DNA of 30,443 bases from DATDVH01 sp035290045 (GCA_035290045.1 DATDVH010000061.1:1-30443); one strand, 5' to 3'; shown: positions 14,852-22,608, numbered from the stretch's first letter. Numbers and translations: made by a program. The notes: generated by a model from the sequence alone, not told the origin.

Positions 14852-15508
14852 TTAAACCCTCTTTTCATTTTCTTTTTCACAGCAACATTCTGCTGTATCA
14901 GTACAACATACCCCTTTATCAAAATTATTCTCAATCACAGACCAGTCTATATTCTCAAAAAAAGCGTCAATATATGATCCGCGATTAACTCCGTAGTCAA
15001 TAAAATACGCATGTTCGTACGTGTCAAGCGCAACTAACGGATGAGTTTCAAAAAGCGGATAAGTGTTTTGCGCATCGCCAATATAATTAAACAGACAGTT
15101 CAATCGGTGATTCCAACCTAACCACACCCAGCCGCGAGCGGCAATACCAGTAGCTTTCATATCTTTTTTGAAATGGTCAAATGAACCAAAATCTTTTTTA
15201 ATTTGAGTTAATAATTTTCCTTTTGGTTGAGCTCCCTTACCGCCAAGATGTCCAAAATAAATCTCGTGATTAACAATTCCTCCGTAAGCAAAAGTTAATT
15301 CCACTTTTAATTCGCGAATAATTGAATACGTCTGGTTTGCTTTTGTATATTCATCATCAGAAAGTTGCGCAAGGTTTTCCATGATCTCATTATATTTATT
15401 CACATACCCTTGATAGAGTTTCAGATGCTCTTCAATGGTCTTTTTTGAGATTCCTTTCATCTGAAAAATTGTTGGCGAGAATGTTTTGGTTGAAAACATT
15501 GTATGCAT
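14852..15508 (-). CDS. sodA: Iron/manganese superoxide dismutase with Cys-rich tail
   Basis: Dismutates superoxide. Metal ligands line up as His28 (EEHLKLYQGYVNKYN), His81 (GGIVNHEIYFGHLGG), Asp162 and His166 (ALDTYEHAYFIDYG). The usual DVWEHAY tryptophan is threonine-tyrosine here. GGKGAQPKGKL and GWVWLGWNHR are also family-typical. The last 20 residues carry CC and CCC clusters (201-202, 208-210) in an acidic tail, which is not usual for SOD and may bind metal. 218 aa from ATG 15508; a second ATG lies three codons in. Co-transcribed with glyA. Confidence 0.93.
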   Translation of the reverse strand: MHTMFSTKTFSPTIFQMKGISKKTIEEHLKLYQGYVNKYNEIMENLAQLSDDEYTKANQTYSIIRELKVELTFAYGGIVNHEIYFGHLGGKGAQPKGKLLTQIKKDFGSFDHFKKDMKATGIAARGWVWLGWNHRLNCLFNYIGDAQNTYPLFETHPLVALDTYEHAYFIDYGVNRGSYIDAFFENIDWSVIENNFDKGVCCTDTAECCCEKENEKRV

Positions 15509-15541
15509 AAAAATATAGGTTGCAAATGAATAACTTGAGAC

Positions 15542-15570
15542 AGTTTAGTTTTTTTTGGGAAGTTTGTCAA
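15542..15570 (-). promoter_or_regulatory. Promoter of the sodA-glyA operon
   Basis: Minus strand TTGACA (15570-15565), 17-bp spacer, TAAACT (15547-15542). It predicts a short leader of roughly 25-30 nt before ATG 15508. Confidence 0.7.
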
Positions 15571-15597
15571 TAGGAACTTTATATCTTATACTGTATC

Positions 15598-15699
15598 TAT
15601 ACCCATCGTAGTTGAAATTGCAAAGCGATTTCAGCGTACGAAGGGTTATGCCGCTTACAGATGAAGTACATTGTTGCAATTTCATCTGAAAGCGGTATA
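15598..15699. repeat. Two-hairpin repeat element, copy 2
   Basis: 102 bp matching 9494-9596 throughout the stems. The inner stem of hairpin 1 is longer here (GTTGAAATTGC / GCGATTTCAGC) and pairs fully with G-U wobbles; relative to copy 1 it shows a compensatory A-T for T-A swap. The element ends inside the ATG region of the following membrane-protein gene. Confidence 0.85.
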
Positions 15700-16235
15700 T
15701 GTTGATACAAAGCATTCACGCAATCATTCTTATTTTCACCGTTGTTATTTCATTTTTGATCAAAACGCCGCTCTATCACTATGAATTTTTTTTCGTTCTC
15801 ATTGTACTTTTACTGTATATCATAATAAAAGGCACGCTCAAACCTCTTGTATTCCAACACCGCCTGATAGATTCAGTACTCTTTACCTTTATAATTACTA
15901 CTCTTATCAATAGCACCGGAGAGATACACTCACCTCTTTTTTTTCTCCTGTATTGTCTTATCTTCGGTCTTTCACTTCTCCTTGAACCATTTGTTTCTTT
16001 TGCGACAGCGGTAAGTCTGATTATCCTCTATCTTCTCTCAATTCCTCCCAACCAGACAATCGCTGATCTTCTTCCACTTTTTTCTCTTGCATTTATCAGT
16101 CCTTTTGCCTTTTTTTTAGGAGAAGAATATCAAAAAATTCTTGAACAAAAAAAAGACATCATTATCTTAAAAAAGAAAAATGAAGATTTACAAGAAAAAA
16201 TAAACCATCTTATCGCGGAATATGAAAAAAAATAA
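15699..16235 (+). CDS. Multi-pass membrane protein with C-terminal coiled coil
   Basis: 178 aa with five or six hydrophobic segments (about 5-22, 28-46, 57-72, 78-96, 98-114, 124-141), then a cytoplasmic helix EEYQKILEQKKDIIILKKKN with heptad pattern to the C-terminus. The layout resembles the membrane sensor half of a histidine kinase without kinase domains. It opens a three-gene cluster of membrane or secreted proteins; its end overlaps the next gene by 14 bp, suggesting coupling. No recognised family. The start immediately follows the two-hairpin repeat. Confidence 0.75.
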   Translation: MLIQSIHAIILIFTVVISFLIKTPLYHYEFFFVLIVLLLYIIIKGTLKPLVFQHRLIDSVLFTFIITTLINSTGEIHSPLFFLLYCLIFGLSLLLEPFVSFATAVSLIILYLLSIPPNQTIADLLPLFSLAFISPFAFFLGEEYQKILEQKKDIIILKKKNEDLQEKINHLIAEYEKK

Positions 16236-16845
16236 TGCGGTTTTGTATCTTTTATCTTTTATATTTTATATTTTATATTTTATTTATCCTCATAAAATAC
16301 ATGCCGTAACACTGAAATCACCCCAATATCGTATAGAAACAAATACTTCAAAAGAAGAATCTCATGCATACACTCCTCAATCATTCGCTCAAAAAGGATA
16401 TATTCTCACGTCGCGAGCTGATAAAAATCTTTTTACGATTATCATCTCACAAAACGTGCTTGATCTTCTCACTCCTCAACACGTATCCATAACTATCGCT
16501 CCTCCAGATTCAGGAGTGTACACACTGAAAGCGTTTAAACCAGACCCTTTTACTAATTTTGATGGCTCATCATCCATACCCGATACGCATTGCGATCTGA
16601 AAAAGAAACCATGCAATCCTCATGAAGCTCAAGTATGGGACTCATCTTTAATATATGGGTTTGGATATTCTCTTAATGGATCTCGTTTCCGCCCATTCTC
16701 CAAGACACCAATTGATATTGTACGTTCAGATTTTTCATCTCAAAAAAACACGTATCAATTCATACTGAAAACAGTTCCTTCTCCTGATCAACCACAGGGT
16801 ACCTATCGCGCAACCATACATATTATTGCATTTCCAGATTTTTAA
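16222..16845 (+). CDS. Secreted protein of unknown function
   Basis: 207 aa with a classical signal peptide: MKKNNAV, then hydrophobic LYLLSFIFYILYFIY, then PHKIHAVT with a likely cleavage after HA. The mature part is beta-rich and polar (FTIIISQNVLDLLTPQHVSI, GTYRATIHIIAFPDF) with two cysteines (DTHCDLKKKPC) that could pair. The hydrophobic core of the signal peptide is encoded by a 7-bp tandem repeat. The gene is between a membrane protein and a type I membrane protein and probably acts with them at the cell surface. Confidence 0.75.
   Translation: MKKNNAVLYLLSFIFYILYFIYPHKIHAVTLKSPQYRIETNTSKEESHAYTPQSFAQKGYILTSRADKNLFTIIISQNVLDLLTPQHVSITIAPPDSGVYTLKAFKPDPFTNFDGSSSIPDTHCDLKKKPCNPHEAQVWDSSLIYGFGYSLNGSRFRPFSKTPIDIVRSDFSSQKNTYQFILKTVPSPDQPQGTYRATIHIIAFPDF
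16244..16285. repeat. Heptanucleotide tandem repeat encoding a signal-peptide core (6 units)
   Basis: TGTATCT, TTTATCT, TTTATAT x3, TTTATTT. It lies wholly within the signal-peptide codons of the secreted protein. A gain or loss of one 7-bp unit would shift the reading frame. Confidence 0.85.
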
Positions 16846-16850
16846 TCCGT

Positions 16851-17858
16851 ATGCACTGTCATTTTAAGAGACCTATATTGCTTGTTGTCAGTTTGATTAT
16901 ATTTGGTCTGTTGTTTTATCCTTTATACGCAAAAGAAGTTCTACCTGTAGCAAACGGCGTCAACATGTCTCTTTCTCCTTCATACACACAATTACTTATT
17001 CAACCAGGAAAAAGTGTAGACATCACGTATGAATTAACCAATTGGGGAGATCCATCAACTTTCTCATTTCATATATATCAATTTGACACAATTGATACAG
17101 GAGAAACACTCAAAAAACGTGATAAAAACGATGAGGCTATTCATTTTTCATCACCAGATGGCGAACACAATGATCAAAGATTCTTCCTCAACTCCAAAAA
17201 AAAGAAAGAACTGAAAATGACCATCTCAGTAGATGAAAACACAGTGCAGCATGATTATTATTATGCTCTCACTGCTCACAACGAACCAGCTTGGAATACT
17301 GACGAAAAATCGCTCGCTGCACGAATTAAGACAGGGCTTTCAAGTATGCTTTTCATCACAGTCAGTAGAAATGGAAATATTGATTCAGAATCTTTGGTGG
17401 ACTTATTCACTCTTACAGGATCATCATATCCAGCTTTTGGCACCATCAGTATATTTGATTCTTTTGATGTCATACGTCCCGTAATCAGCTTAAAAAATAA
17501 CGGACGCAATTTTATCTCCGTAGATGGAGAACTCACGCTCAAAAACATGTTTGGTCTCTCATCAAGTCTACCGCTCACGTCATCGATGGTCTTAAGCGAA
17601 TCATCCCGCACAATCCCATTGGCACAAACGAATCCCCGATTTAATCGGGGTCAGATTCCGACCCTCCTCTTTCCCGGTAAGTATACTGCAACTGTGCGCA
17701 TAATCATTCATAATCCGCATACTAAAGAAACACTTGCAACATTAAACTCTTCATATCAATTCTTCATCATACCGGGAAAACTTATAGTTATTGTTGTGCT
17801 TCTTATGCTTATTCTTTTCATGTACATTTTTAAAAAGCAAAACCGCATTGACAAATAA
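16851..17858 (+). CDS. Surface-anchored protein, DUF916/WxL-associated style
   Basis: 335 aa with a signal peptide (RPILLVVSLIIFGLLFYPLYA), two beta-sandwich-like extracellular domains (SPSYTQLLIQPGKSVDITYE then LTNWGD is the start of a DUF916-like fold; YTATVRIIIHNPHTKETL the second), one C-terminal membrane segment (about 307-327) and a short basic tail. It lies 5 bp after the preceding secreted protein. In Gram-positive relatives such proteins help to anchor surface proteins to the wall. A palindromic repeat inside the gene supplies NPRFNRGQIPT in frame. Confidence 0.75.
   Translation: MHCHFKRPILLVVSLIIFGLLFYPLYAKEVLPVANGVNMSLSPSYTQLLIQPGKSVDITYELTNWGDPSTFSFHIYQFDTIDTGETLKKRDKNDEAIHFSSPDGEHNDQRFFLNSKKKKELKMTISVDENTVQHDYYYALTAHNEPAWNTDEKSLAARIKTGLSSMLFITVSRNGNIDSESLVDLFTLTGSSYPAFGTISIFDSFDVIRPVISLKNNGRNFISVDGELTLKNMFGLSSSLPLTSSMVLSESSRTIPLAQTNPRFNRGQIPTLLFPGKYTATVRIIIHNPHTKETLATLNSSYQFFIIPGKLIVIVVLLMLILFMYIFKKQNRIDK
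17634..17656. repeat. REP-like palindrome inside a coding sequence
   Basis: CCCCGAT-TTA-ATCGGGG is a perfect 7-bp stem with a 3-nt loop, followed by TCAGATTCC. It is in frame within the DUF916-style gene. A decayed copy lies at 8917-8936. Confidence 0.65.
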
Positions 17859-17908
17859 AGTTATAACTATTACTATCAATATATAAACGTTTGAAACGAA
17901 GTGTTAAC

Positions 17909-17937
17909 TTGATGAATAAGTTTTATTTTGTTATAAT
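17909..17937 (+). promoter_or_regulatory. Promoter of the Panacea toxin-antitoxin pair
   Basis: TTGATG (17909-17914), 17-bp spacer, TATAAT (17932-17937). The expected leader is about 12 nt of A/T sequence without Shine-Dalgarno. Confidence 0.75.
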
Positions 17938-17956
17938 AGTCTAAAATTAAATTTAT

Positions 17957-18505
17957 ATGAAAATTCCACCTGCAAAACTTAAGGCAATTTTACTTTATTT
18001 TTGCAATTATACAGATACTAAATTTCTGGGAAAAACAAAGTTAATGAAATTGTTTTATTTCTTAGATTTTATGCACTTAAAACAATATGGATCTCCTGTG
18101 ACTTTTGATACTTATGTCAAAATGGAACATGGGCCAATTCCTGCTATAATAAAACTCTATGTTGATACGGCGTGCGAAAATATAGATGAATCATTTTTGT
18201 TTGATACTATATATTGCGAAAGAATCAAAACTATTGATATACGTATGTACAAAATTCTACCTGTAAGAAAATTTGCAGAAAAAGATAAAAAACTTTTTTC
18301 TGTCACAGAACTTGAGATACTGGAAAAAATATGCGCAAGATATGGAAATAAAAACACCGCTTATATAGAAGAAGCGTCACATAAAGAAGCGGCATATCAA
18401 AAAACGTGCATAGGTCAAACAATACCATACACAATAGCAACCGAAGATGAAGATTGTCTTGTAGAGAAAGAAAATATAGAATTATTGATGAAAATATATT
18501 CATGA
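17957..18505 (+). CDS. Panacea (SocA/DUF4065-like) antitoxin
   Basis: 182 aa. The block GKTKLMKLFYFLDFMHLKQY followed by GSPVTFDTYVKMEHGPIP is the hallmark of the Panacea domain, with the downstream LSVTELEILEKICARYGN helix. Panacea antitoxins neutralise very different toxins, and the toxin gene is usually adjacent. Here the stop overlaps the next ATG (ATGA), the classic coupling of antitoxin and toxin. The pair is flanked by unrelated genes on both sides, which fits a mobile selfish module. The family call is confident; activity is inferred. Confidence 0.87.
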   Translation: MKIPPAKLKAILLYFCNYTDTKFLGKTKLMKLFYFLDFMHLKQYGSPVTFDTYVKMEHGPIPAIIKLYVDTACENIDESFLFDTIYCERIKTIDIRMYKILPVRKFAEKDKKLFSVTELEILEKICARYGNKNTAYIEEASHKEAAYQKTCIGQTIPYTIATEDEDCLVEKENIELLMKIYS

Positions 18506-18888
18506 AAATATCTTTAAATTTCGGTGATATATTTAGGTATAAAGGAAATGATTATGTCTTCCTTGCCGCATCAGAAAGAAGCAAATACGTAGCAATAATT
18601 CTTGATAAAGAATTCACCAAACAATTGAAAATTCGAGAAAGTAAACCTTCTAAAATTCCATTAAACCAACAAAGACTGTTTTGTTACATTATTTTAGAAA
18701 CTCCTGAATACGATGGACGCGCATGTTATCACGGTAACGCAGATTCTCATAACGATATCTTTGACCTATATATAGACAATTTGAATATAGAATTATCTAA
18801 AAAAGATAAGGAAGAATTAAAAAAAGATATACTAATATATCCTATAAATGCCGAAATAAAAGAATTGGTAAGTAAAATCATTCTATAA
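18502..18888 (+). CDS. Candidate toxin partner of the Panacea antitoxin
   Basis: 128 aa starting at the ATG that overlaps the antitoxin stop; an in-frame upstream ATG inside the antitoxin gene is less likely. The first half looks like a small beta barrel (NFGDIFRYKGNDYVFLAASE, KYVAIILDKEFTKQL, RLFCYIILETPEYDGRACYH), with the GDI-x-KG-Y pattern recalling SH3-like MazF/PemK folds. The second half is helical and acidic (LSKKDKEELKKDILIYP). I recognise no defined toxin family and no MazF catalytic residues with certainty. The toxin role is inferred from position only. Confidence 0.65.
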   Translation: MKISLNFGDIFRYKGNDYVFLAASERSKYVAIILDKEFTKQLKIRESKPSKIPLNQQRLFCYIILETPEYDGRACYHGNADSHNDIFDLYIDNLNIELSKKDKEELKKDILIYPINAEIKELVSKIIL

Positions 18889-18914
18889 AAATGAAAATCT
18901 CTCTGAATAATTTT

Positions 18915-19841
18915 TTATATTTTATTTTTTACCTTCCATCCCCTTTCTCCTATCTCAATAACAACATCCCCTTTTTCATCCGTCCGTATATATTTCTTAT
19001 TTAACGCCTTAAAAATGTCTATAATCTCCTTTGACGGATGACCATACGAATTATTCTTACCTACACTTATCACAGAAAGTGTCGGATCTGCTAATCGTAA
19101 GAAATCAGATGTCAATCCATTCTTTGAGCCGTGATGCGGCACTTTCAAAATATCAATAGATGCTGGAGATTGTTCTGAAAACTTTTTTGAAACTATACCC
19201 AATACAAGAGGCGACGCATCGCCCGTAAAAAGTATTTTTGTTTTTTTATCCGTCAGAACAAAAATCTGTGAAAAATCATTCAGATCTCCTATAGGATCAA
19301 AAAAATTGGCTGTGCTATCACTATTGTTTGTATTTTGAAAAGTATGATCTAAAAAAAATTGTCTTTCAGGCCAAAAAAAAGCTATATGAATATTCTTCAG
19401 ATTGATCGTATCGCCTGCGTACAAATAACGTATAGCAGTTTTCTCCTTTAATAATTTTTCCCGAAGCACAGTAAAAGAATGAGCAGGATTTGAGACAGGA
19501 GGAACAATAAAATTTTTTATCGTATACCGATCAAGAACACTTTCATACGCTCCATAATGATCTTTTTGGGGGTGCGAAAGAAACGCTAATTCAATCGTAT
19601 GATCATAAAAAGGCATATACCGACCAAGACACGTCAGGATAGCTTTTGTCGGTCCTGCGTCTACCACAATATCTATCTTATCAGCAGTCCGAATATACGC
19701 ACCATCTCCCTGCCCGACATCGCAGAAAACCACACGTGTCGTATGACGTAACTCATCGTAGAAATAGACTGAGATGAGTATAGAAAAAGAAAGTAGTACT
19801 GCAATCGCTATTGTTTTGAATGAAATCCCGATAGTATCCAT
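18915..19841 (-). CDS. ComEC-type metallo-beta-lactamase fold hydrolase (split-off C-terminal part)
   Basis: 308 aa with an N-terminal membrane segment (about 8-26), then the MBL core: VFCDVGQGDGAYI, the metal motif LSHPQKDHYGA (HxxxDH with Gln-Lys for the usual H-x), LFTGDAS, LKVPHHGSKNG and NNSYGHPSKEI. In full ComEC this domain is fused behind the channel and is thought to degrade the non-imported DNA strand. Here it is its own gene, beginning at an ATG that shares one base with the TGA of the channel gene (TGATG). The missing second histidine of HxHxDH may weaken metal binding. It converges on the Panacea pair. Confidence 0.88.
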   Translation of the reverse strand: MDTIGISFKTIAIAVLLSFSILISVYFYDELRHTTRVVFCDVGQGDGAYIRTADKIDIVVDAGPTKAILTCLGRYMPFYDHTIELAFLSHPQKDHYGAYESVLDRYTIKNFIVPPVSNPAHSFTVLREKLLKEKTAIRYLYAGDTINLKNIHIAFFWPERQFFLDHTFQNTNNSDSTANFFDPIGDLNDFSQIFVLTDKKTKILFTGDASPLVLGIVSKKFSEQSPASIDILKVPHHGSKNGLTSDFLRLADPTLSVISVGKNNSYGHPSKEIIDIFKALNKKYIRTDEKGDVVIEIGERGWKVKNKI

Positions 19842-20647
19842 CAAAATTGAATATAACTAAAAGGGAGCTTTGATAAAGACTCAATAATAAATACCATATA
19901 ACTCGTCAATCCATATGAAAGATACGATGGCACAAGTCCCAAAGACCAATGAATTGTGCCAAGAAGAGCTGTCAGAAAACCAACGATCATCAACGGTGCG
20001 ATAAAAAATGAAACAAGAAGCGTTGAGATCGGTGCAAGAAGAGAAATTTGCTTGAAATAGAGAAAAATAATTGGTGCGGTAAAAACCTGTGCCGCAAGTG
20101 ATGTTCGAAGATCTTTTTTCATCGCTGCCATGAAACGCCCCATCCCTGATTGAGTTTTTTTAAAATTATATGAACCAAAAAGCATAATCCCAAACGTCGC
20201 CCCGTATGATAATTGAAAAGAGACAGTAGTCAACCACTGTGGTTTCAAAAGTAAAATCACCACAGCAGAAAGAAATAAGAGATATATGCCATGAGTTCTT
20301 CTTCCCAACGTTATTGACACGCTCGTTAAGATACCCATAATACCTGCACGTACGATGGGAGCTTGAGGACGGACAAAAATAATAAAAATAATTGTTCCCA
20401 GAATGCTCATCACTAAAGAAATCTTTCTGCCAAATGACTGAGTAAGTGAGATGATAATCGCAGAAAGAATAGTAATATTCATACCAGATAACACCACTAT
20501 ATGTAATAACCCCACTGATTTTAATTGTTCATAAAAAACGCGCGACGTTCTCACTGGTATTCCAAAAAGTATACCATTCAAAAGTGAGGAATGTGGTTCA
20601 GGAAGGTAGTGATTTATCACTGAAGTAAAAAAAGACGGTGAAACCAT
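19841..20647 (-). CDS. comEC: ComEC/Rec2 competence channel domain (split)
   Basis: 268 aa of the membrane Competence domain: LPEPHSSLLNGILFGIP, LLHIVVLSGMNITILSA, RPQAPIVRAGIMGI, and GATFGIMLFGS, with about seven hydrophobic segments. It transports single-stranded DNA across the inner membrane. The usual N-terminal DUF4131/OB part is absent and the C-terminal MBL is a separate overlapping gene, so the conventional single protein is divided and shortened. It starts 8 bp after comEA. Confidence 0.92.
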   Translation of the reverse strand: MVSPSFFTSVINHYLPEPHSSLLNGILFGIPVRTSRVFYEQLKSVGLLHIVVLSGMNITILSAIIISLTQSFGRKISLVMSILGTIIFIIFVRPQAPIVRAGIMGILTSVSITLGRRTHGIYLLFLSAVVILLLKPQWLTTVSFQLSYGATFGIMLFGSYNFKKTQSGMGRFMAAMKKDLRTSLAAQVFTAPIIFLYFKQISLLAPISTLLVSFFIAPLMIVGFLTALLGTIHWSLGLVPSYLSYGLTSYMVFIIESLSKLPFSYIQF

Positions 20648-20655
20648 AAAAAATG

Positions 20656-21282
20656 TTATTCTGTGCTCACGAGATTCTTAATTTTTGAAAACACACTTTG
20701 AGAGACAGCTTTTTTATTCAATAATTCTTCAAGAGATGAATAGAGTCTTTTGTCAATAATTTTTTGTGCAGTAACAGCGCCAATACCTGGGAGTGTCTCC
20801 AACAGATCAATTGATGCTGTGTTTATCCCGATTAAACCTGTAGAAGTTTTTCCATCTGTAATAGGTCTCTCTATCACTTCATCCTCCGAGGGTATATAAA
20901 TTTTTTCTTGATCTACCACTTTTTTTGCCAAATTAAACGTTCGTGTAAAATACTCTCTATCAGCATGTACTGATAATCCATCAGCTAATACTAATACGTC
21001 TTTCAATCGTGCTCCCATCGTCACTTCATACACATCTGGCTTTTCAACTGCTCCTTGAATGTCAATGAATATACGTGGCGCCGCATCTTTATCTGAATCA
21101 ACAGTTATTTGTTTTTGAGACTGATTAAATTGAATCGCATCATCATTTTTTTTGAAAAGAGCAAACGATATAACTAAAGAAATCACCACAATAAACACAG
21201 AAATACATCCAAGCAAAAGTTCTGAACGAAACGCAGTAATAAAAATTAAAACTCGTTCTTTTATATCCCCGTGCGAAGGCAT
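20656..21282 (-). CDS. comEA: ComEA-like DNA receptor (SLBB plus helix-hairpin-helix)
   Basis: 208 aa: membrane anchor at about 18-42, an SLBB domain (FIDIQGAVEKPDVYEVTMGA ... LADGL ... KIYIPSEDE), then a C-terminal HhH DNA-binding domain (IGINTASIDLLETLPGIGAV ... AQKIIDKR). It binds incoming double-stranded DNA outside the membrane and hands it to ComEC. First gene of comEA-comEC(channel)-MBL. A TATAAT box ends 8 nt before the ATG. Confidence 0.94.
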   Translation of the reverse strand: MPSHGDIKERVLIFITAFRSELLLGCISVFIVVISLVISFALFKKNDDAIQFNQSQKQITVDSDKDAAPRIFIDIQGAVEKPDVYEVTMGARLKDVLVLADGLSVHADREYFTRTFNLAKKVVDQEKIYIPSEDEVIERPITDGKTSTGLIGINTASIDLLETLPGIGAVTAQKIIDKRLYSSLEELLNKKAVSQSVFSKIKNLVSTE

Positions 21283-21361
21283 ATAAACGAATTATATATC
21301 ATGTATTGCTTGATTTTAAAAATTGTATATATTTATGGTACATATACTGCTATCTTTCTAT

Positions 21362-22117
21362 CTAAACACTGAGGAGCGTTGACTGATAAAGGATCCTTTT
21401 AATTTCTTTGAATAGGAAAAAAGCCTCAAAGCCAATCCAACGATGAGTAACTAAACTTTTTGGCAATCCAGGATCATCTCTTATTAAATCAATATATAAA
21501 TCAGTAATCTGTGTGAGCTTTTCTTTTGGTTTTTTTTCCGAAGATAAAAGCTCATGCCACTGACTCAATGCTCCACGATATTTTTTTTCTATCTCCGATA
21601 TGCTCCATACCTTCTCAACTAAGTCTTCTCGTTTTCCAAAAATATGAGTTGATTCAAATGCATGAATGTATTTTTCTTCCTCTCTCCCATATACCAATGT
21701 ACGTAAATTTTCAATAATAGGATGAGGTGTGATCCAAAAAGATCGATGCCACGGTCCAAGACCCCATCCTTTCATAGAACGCCGAAGACGATCACGCATG
21801 TCTCTCTTTTTCTCCGGGATCTCATATGATATCACCCTCCATAAACCATCCCATTCGTGCTTGACAAATCTAAAAAAAGGAAACTCAAGACATAACTCAT
21901 CATATCCTTTTTCAGTTAAGCGGTATGCATGGTGATCTGCTGATCGCGAAATCAAATCGCCTTTTAACATACCTGAAATAGTACCTTTAGTTTTATGGTT
22001 ATATGTAAGATTAAAAATTGGTAAAATACCTGTATCAAGAACTATATACGGATGAGTTTTTTCACCTATTAAAAAAAGAAGAAGCATTAACTTAGTTCGT
22101 CGGTTTTTTACCTGCAT
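21362..22117 (-). CDS. PaaX-like transcriptional regulator with Cas2-like domain (copy 2)
   Basis: 251 aa. The N-terminal winged helix (RRTKLMLLLFLIGEKTHPYI ... ISRSADHHAYRLTEKGYDEL) is followed by the Cas2-related domain FVKHEWDGLWRVISYEIPEK with WGLGPWHRSFWITPHPI, then a C-terminal helical PaaX-C part (SQWHELLSSEKKPKEKL). This is a more complete PaaX architecture than copy 1. I chose ATG 22117 (MQVKNRRTKL), 7 nt after the -10 box. It lies 79 bp upstream of comEA on the same strand, so competence control is a reasonable guess. Confidence 0.85.
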   Translation of the reverse strand: MQVKNRRTKLMLLLFLIGEKTHPYIVLDTGILPIFNLTYNHKTKGTISGMLKGDLISRSADHHAYRLTEKGYDELCLEFPFFRFVKHEWDGLWRVISYEIPEKKRDMRDRLRRSMKGWGLGPWHRSFWITPHPIIENLRTLVYGREEEKYIHAFESTHIFGKREDLVEKVWSISEIEKKYRGALSQWHELLSSEKKPKEKLTQITDLYIDLIRDDPGLPKSLVTHRWIGFEAFFLFKEIKRILYQSTLLSV

Positions 22118-22124
22118 AACAATA

Positions 22125-22156
22125 AAACTAACAGACGAGTACTTACTTGTCAAGTA
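22125..22156 (-). promoter_or_regulatory. Promoter with palindrome over the -35 box (PaaX-like gene 2)
   Basis: Minus strand TTGACA (22153-22148), 17-bp spacer, TAGTTT (22130-22125), 7 nt to ATG 22117. The palindrome TACTTG-T-CAAGTA (22144-22156) covers the -35, an operator-like arrangement suggesting autoregulation. Confidence 0.65.
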
Positions 22157-22579
22157 GATAACTAAAATAAGGAAAAATGTCACTATTCTTTTTTATCTGC
22201 TAAAACAAAAAATTCTCTCATTATACTTTCTACATGCCCCCTTTAAGAACACATCTTTTATTAAATTTTCTTATGCTATAATAAGATTATCAAATCAATC
22301 TAAATCAATTATAAAACGTGTGTGTTTTTTCCTTATCTACTAATGCTCAACGATTTTATTCTCCATGATCTTTTACTTTTTTCTTTTTTATTTATTTTGT
22401 GCACACATCCTCATTCTCTTACTATTTAACTATGGGACTTTACATTTACAAAAGAAAGATGTAACAATACAATTGATGCTCGGTAAATAAATTAAATCCA
22501 ATTAAATTATACTTTTATTTACTTCTTATTTCTTTGGTAAAGGCATAATAACTATATCAAAATATTATTAAAATACCTC
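22157..22579. other. Long AT-rich intergenic region
   Basis: More than 400 bp without a convincing gene. The plus strand is pyrimidine-rich around 22320-22430. An extended -10 (TGCTATAAT, 22274-22282) could start an RNA toward the downstream surface genes. A 28-codon hydrophobic frame from the ATG at 22343 is seen but not supported. No RNA family is recognised. Confidence 0.5.
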
Positions 22580-22608
22580 TTGACATACATATCAAAGTCA
22601 TCTACTAT
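22580..22608 (+). promoter_or_regulatory. Promoter of the recombinase-like/surface-protein pair
   Basis: TTGACA (22580-22585), 17-bp spacer, TACTAT (22603-22608), 9 nt to ATG 22618. Confidence 0.75.

Noticed and set aside
14851..14934. Longer N-terminus for glyA overlapping sodA
   Set aside because: Not SHMT-like; the ATG at 14850 follows the sodA stop with a Shine-Dalgarno-like AGGG.
22343..22429. 28-codon hydrophobic small protein
   Set aside because: T-rich region yields hydrophobic codons by composition; no Shine-Dalgarno and no conservation evidence.
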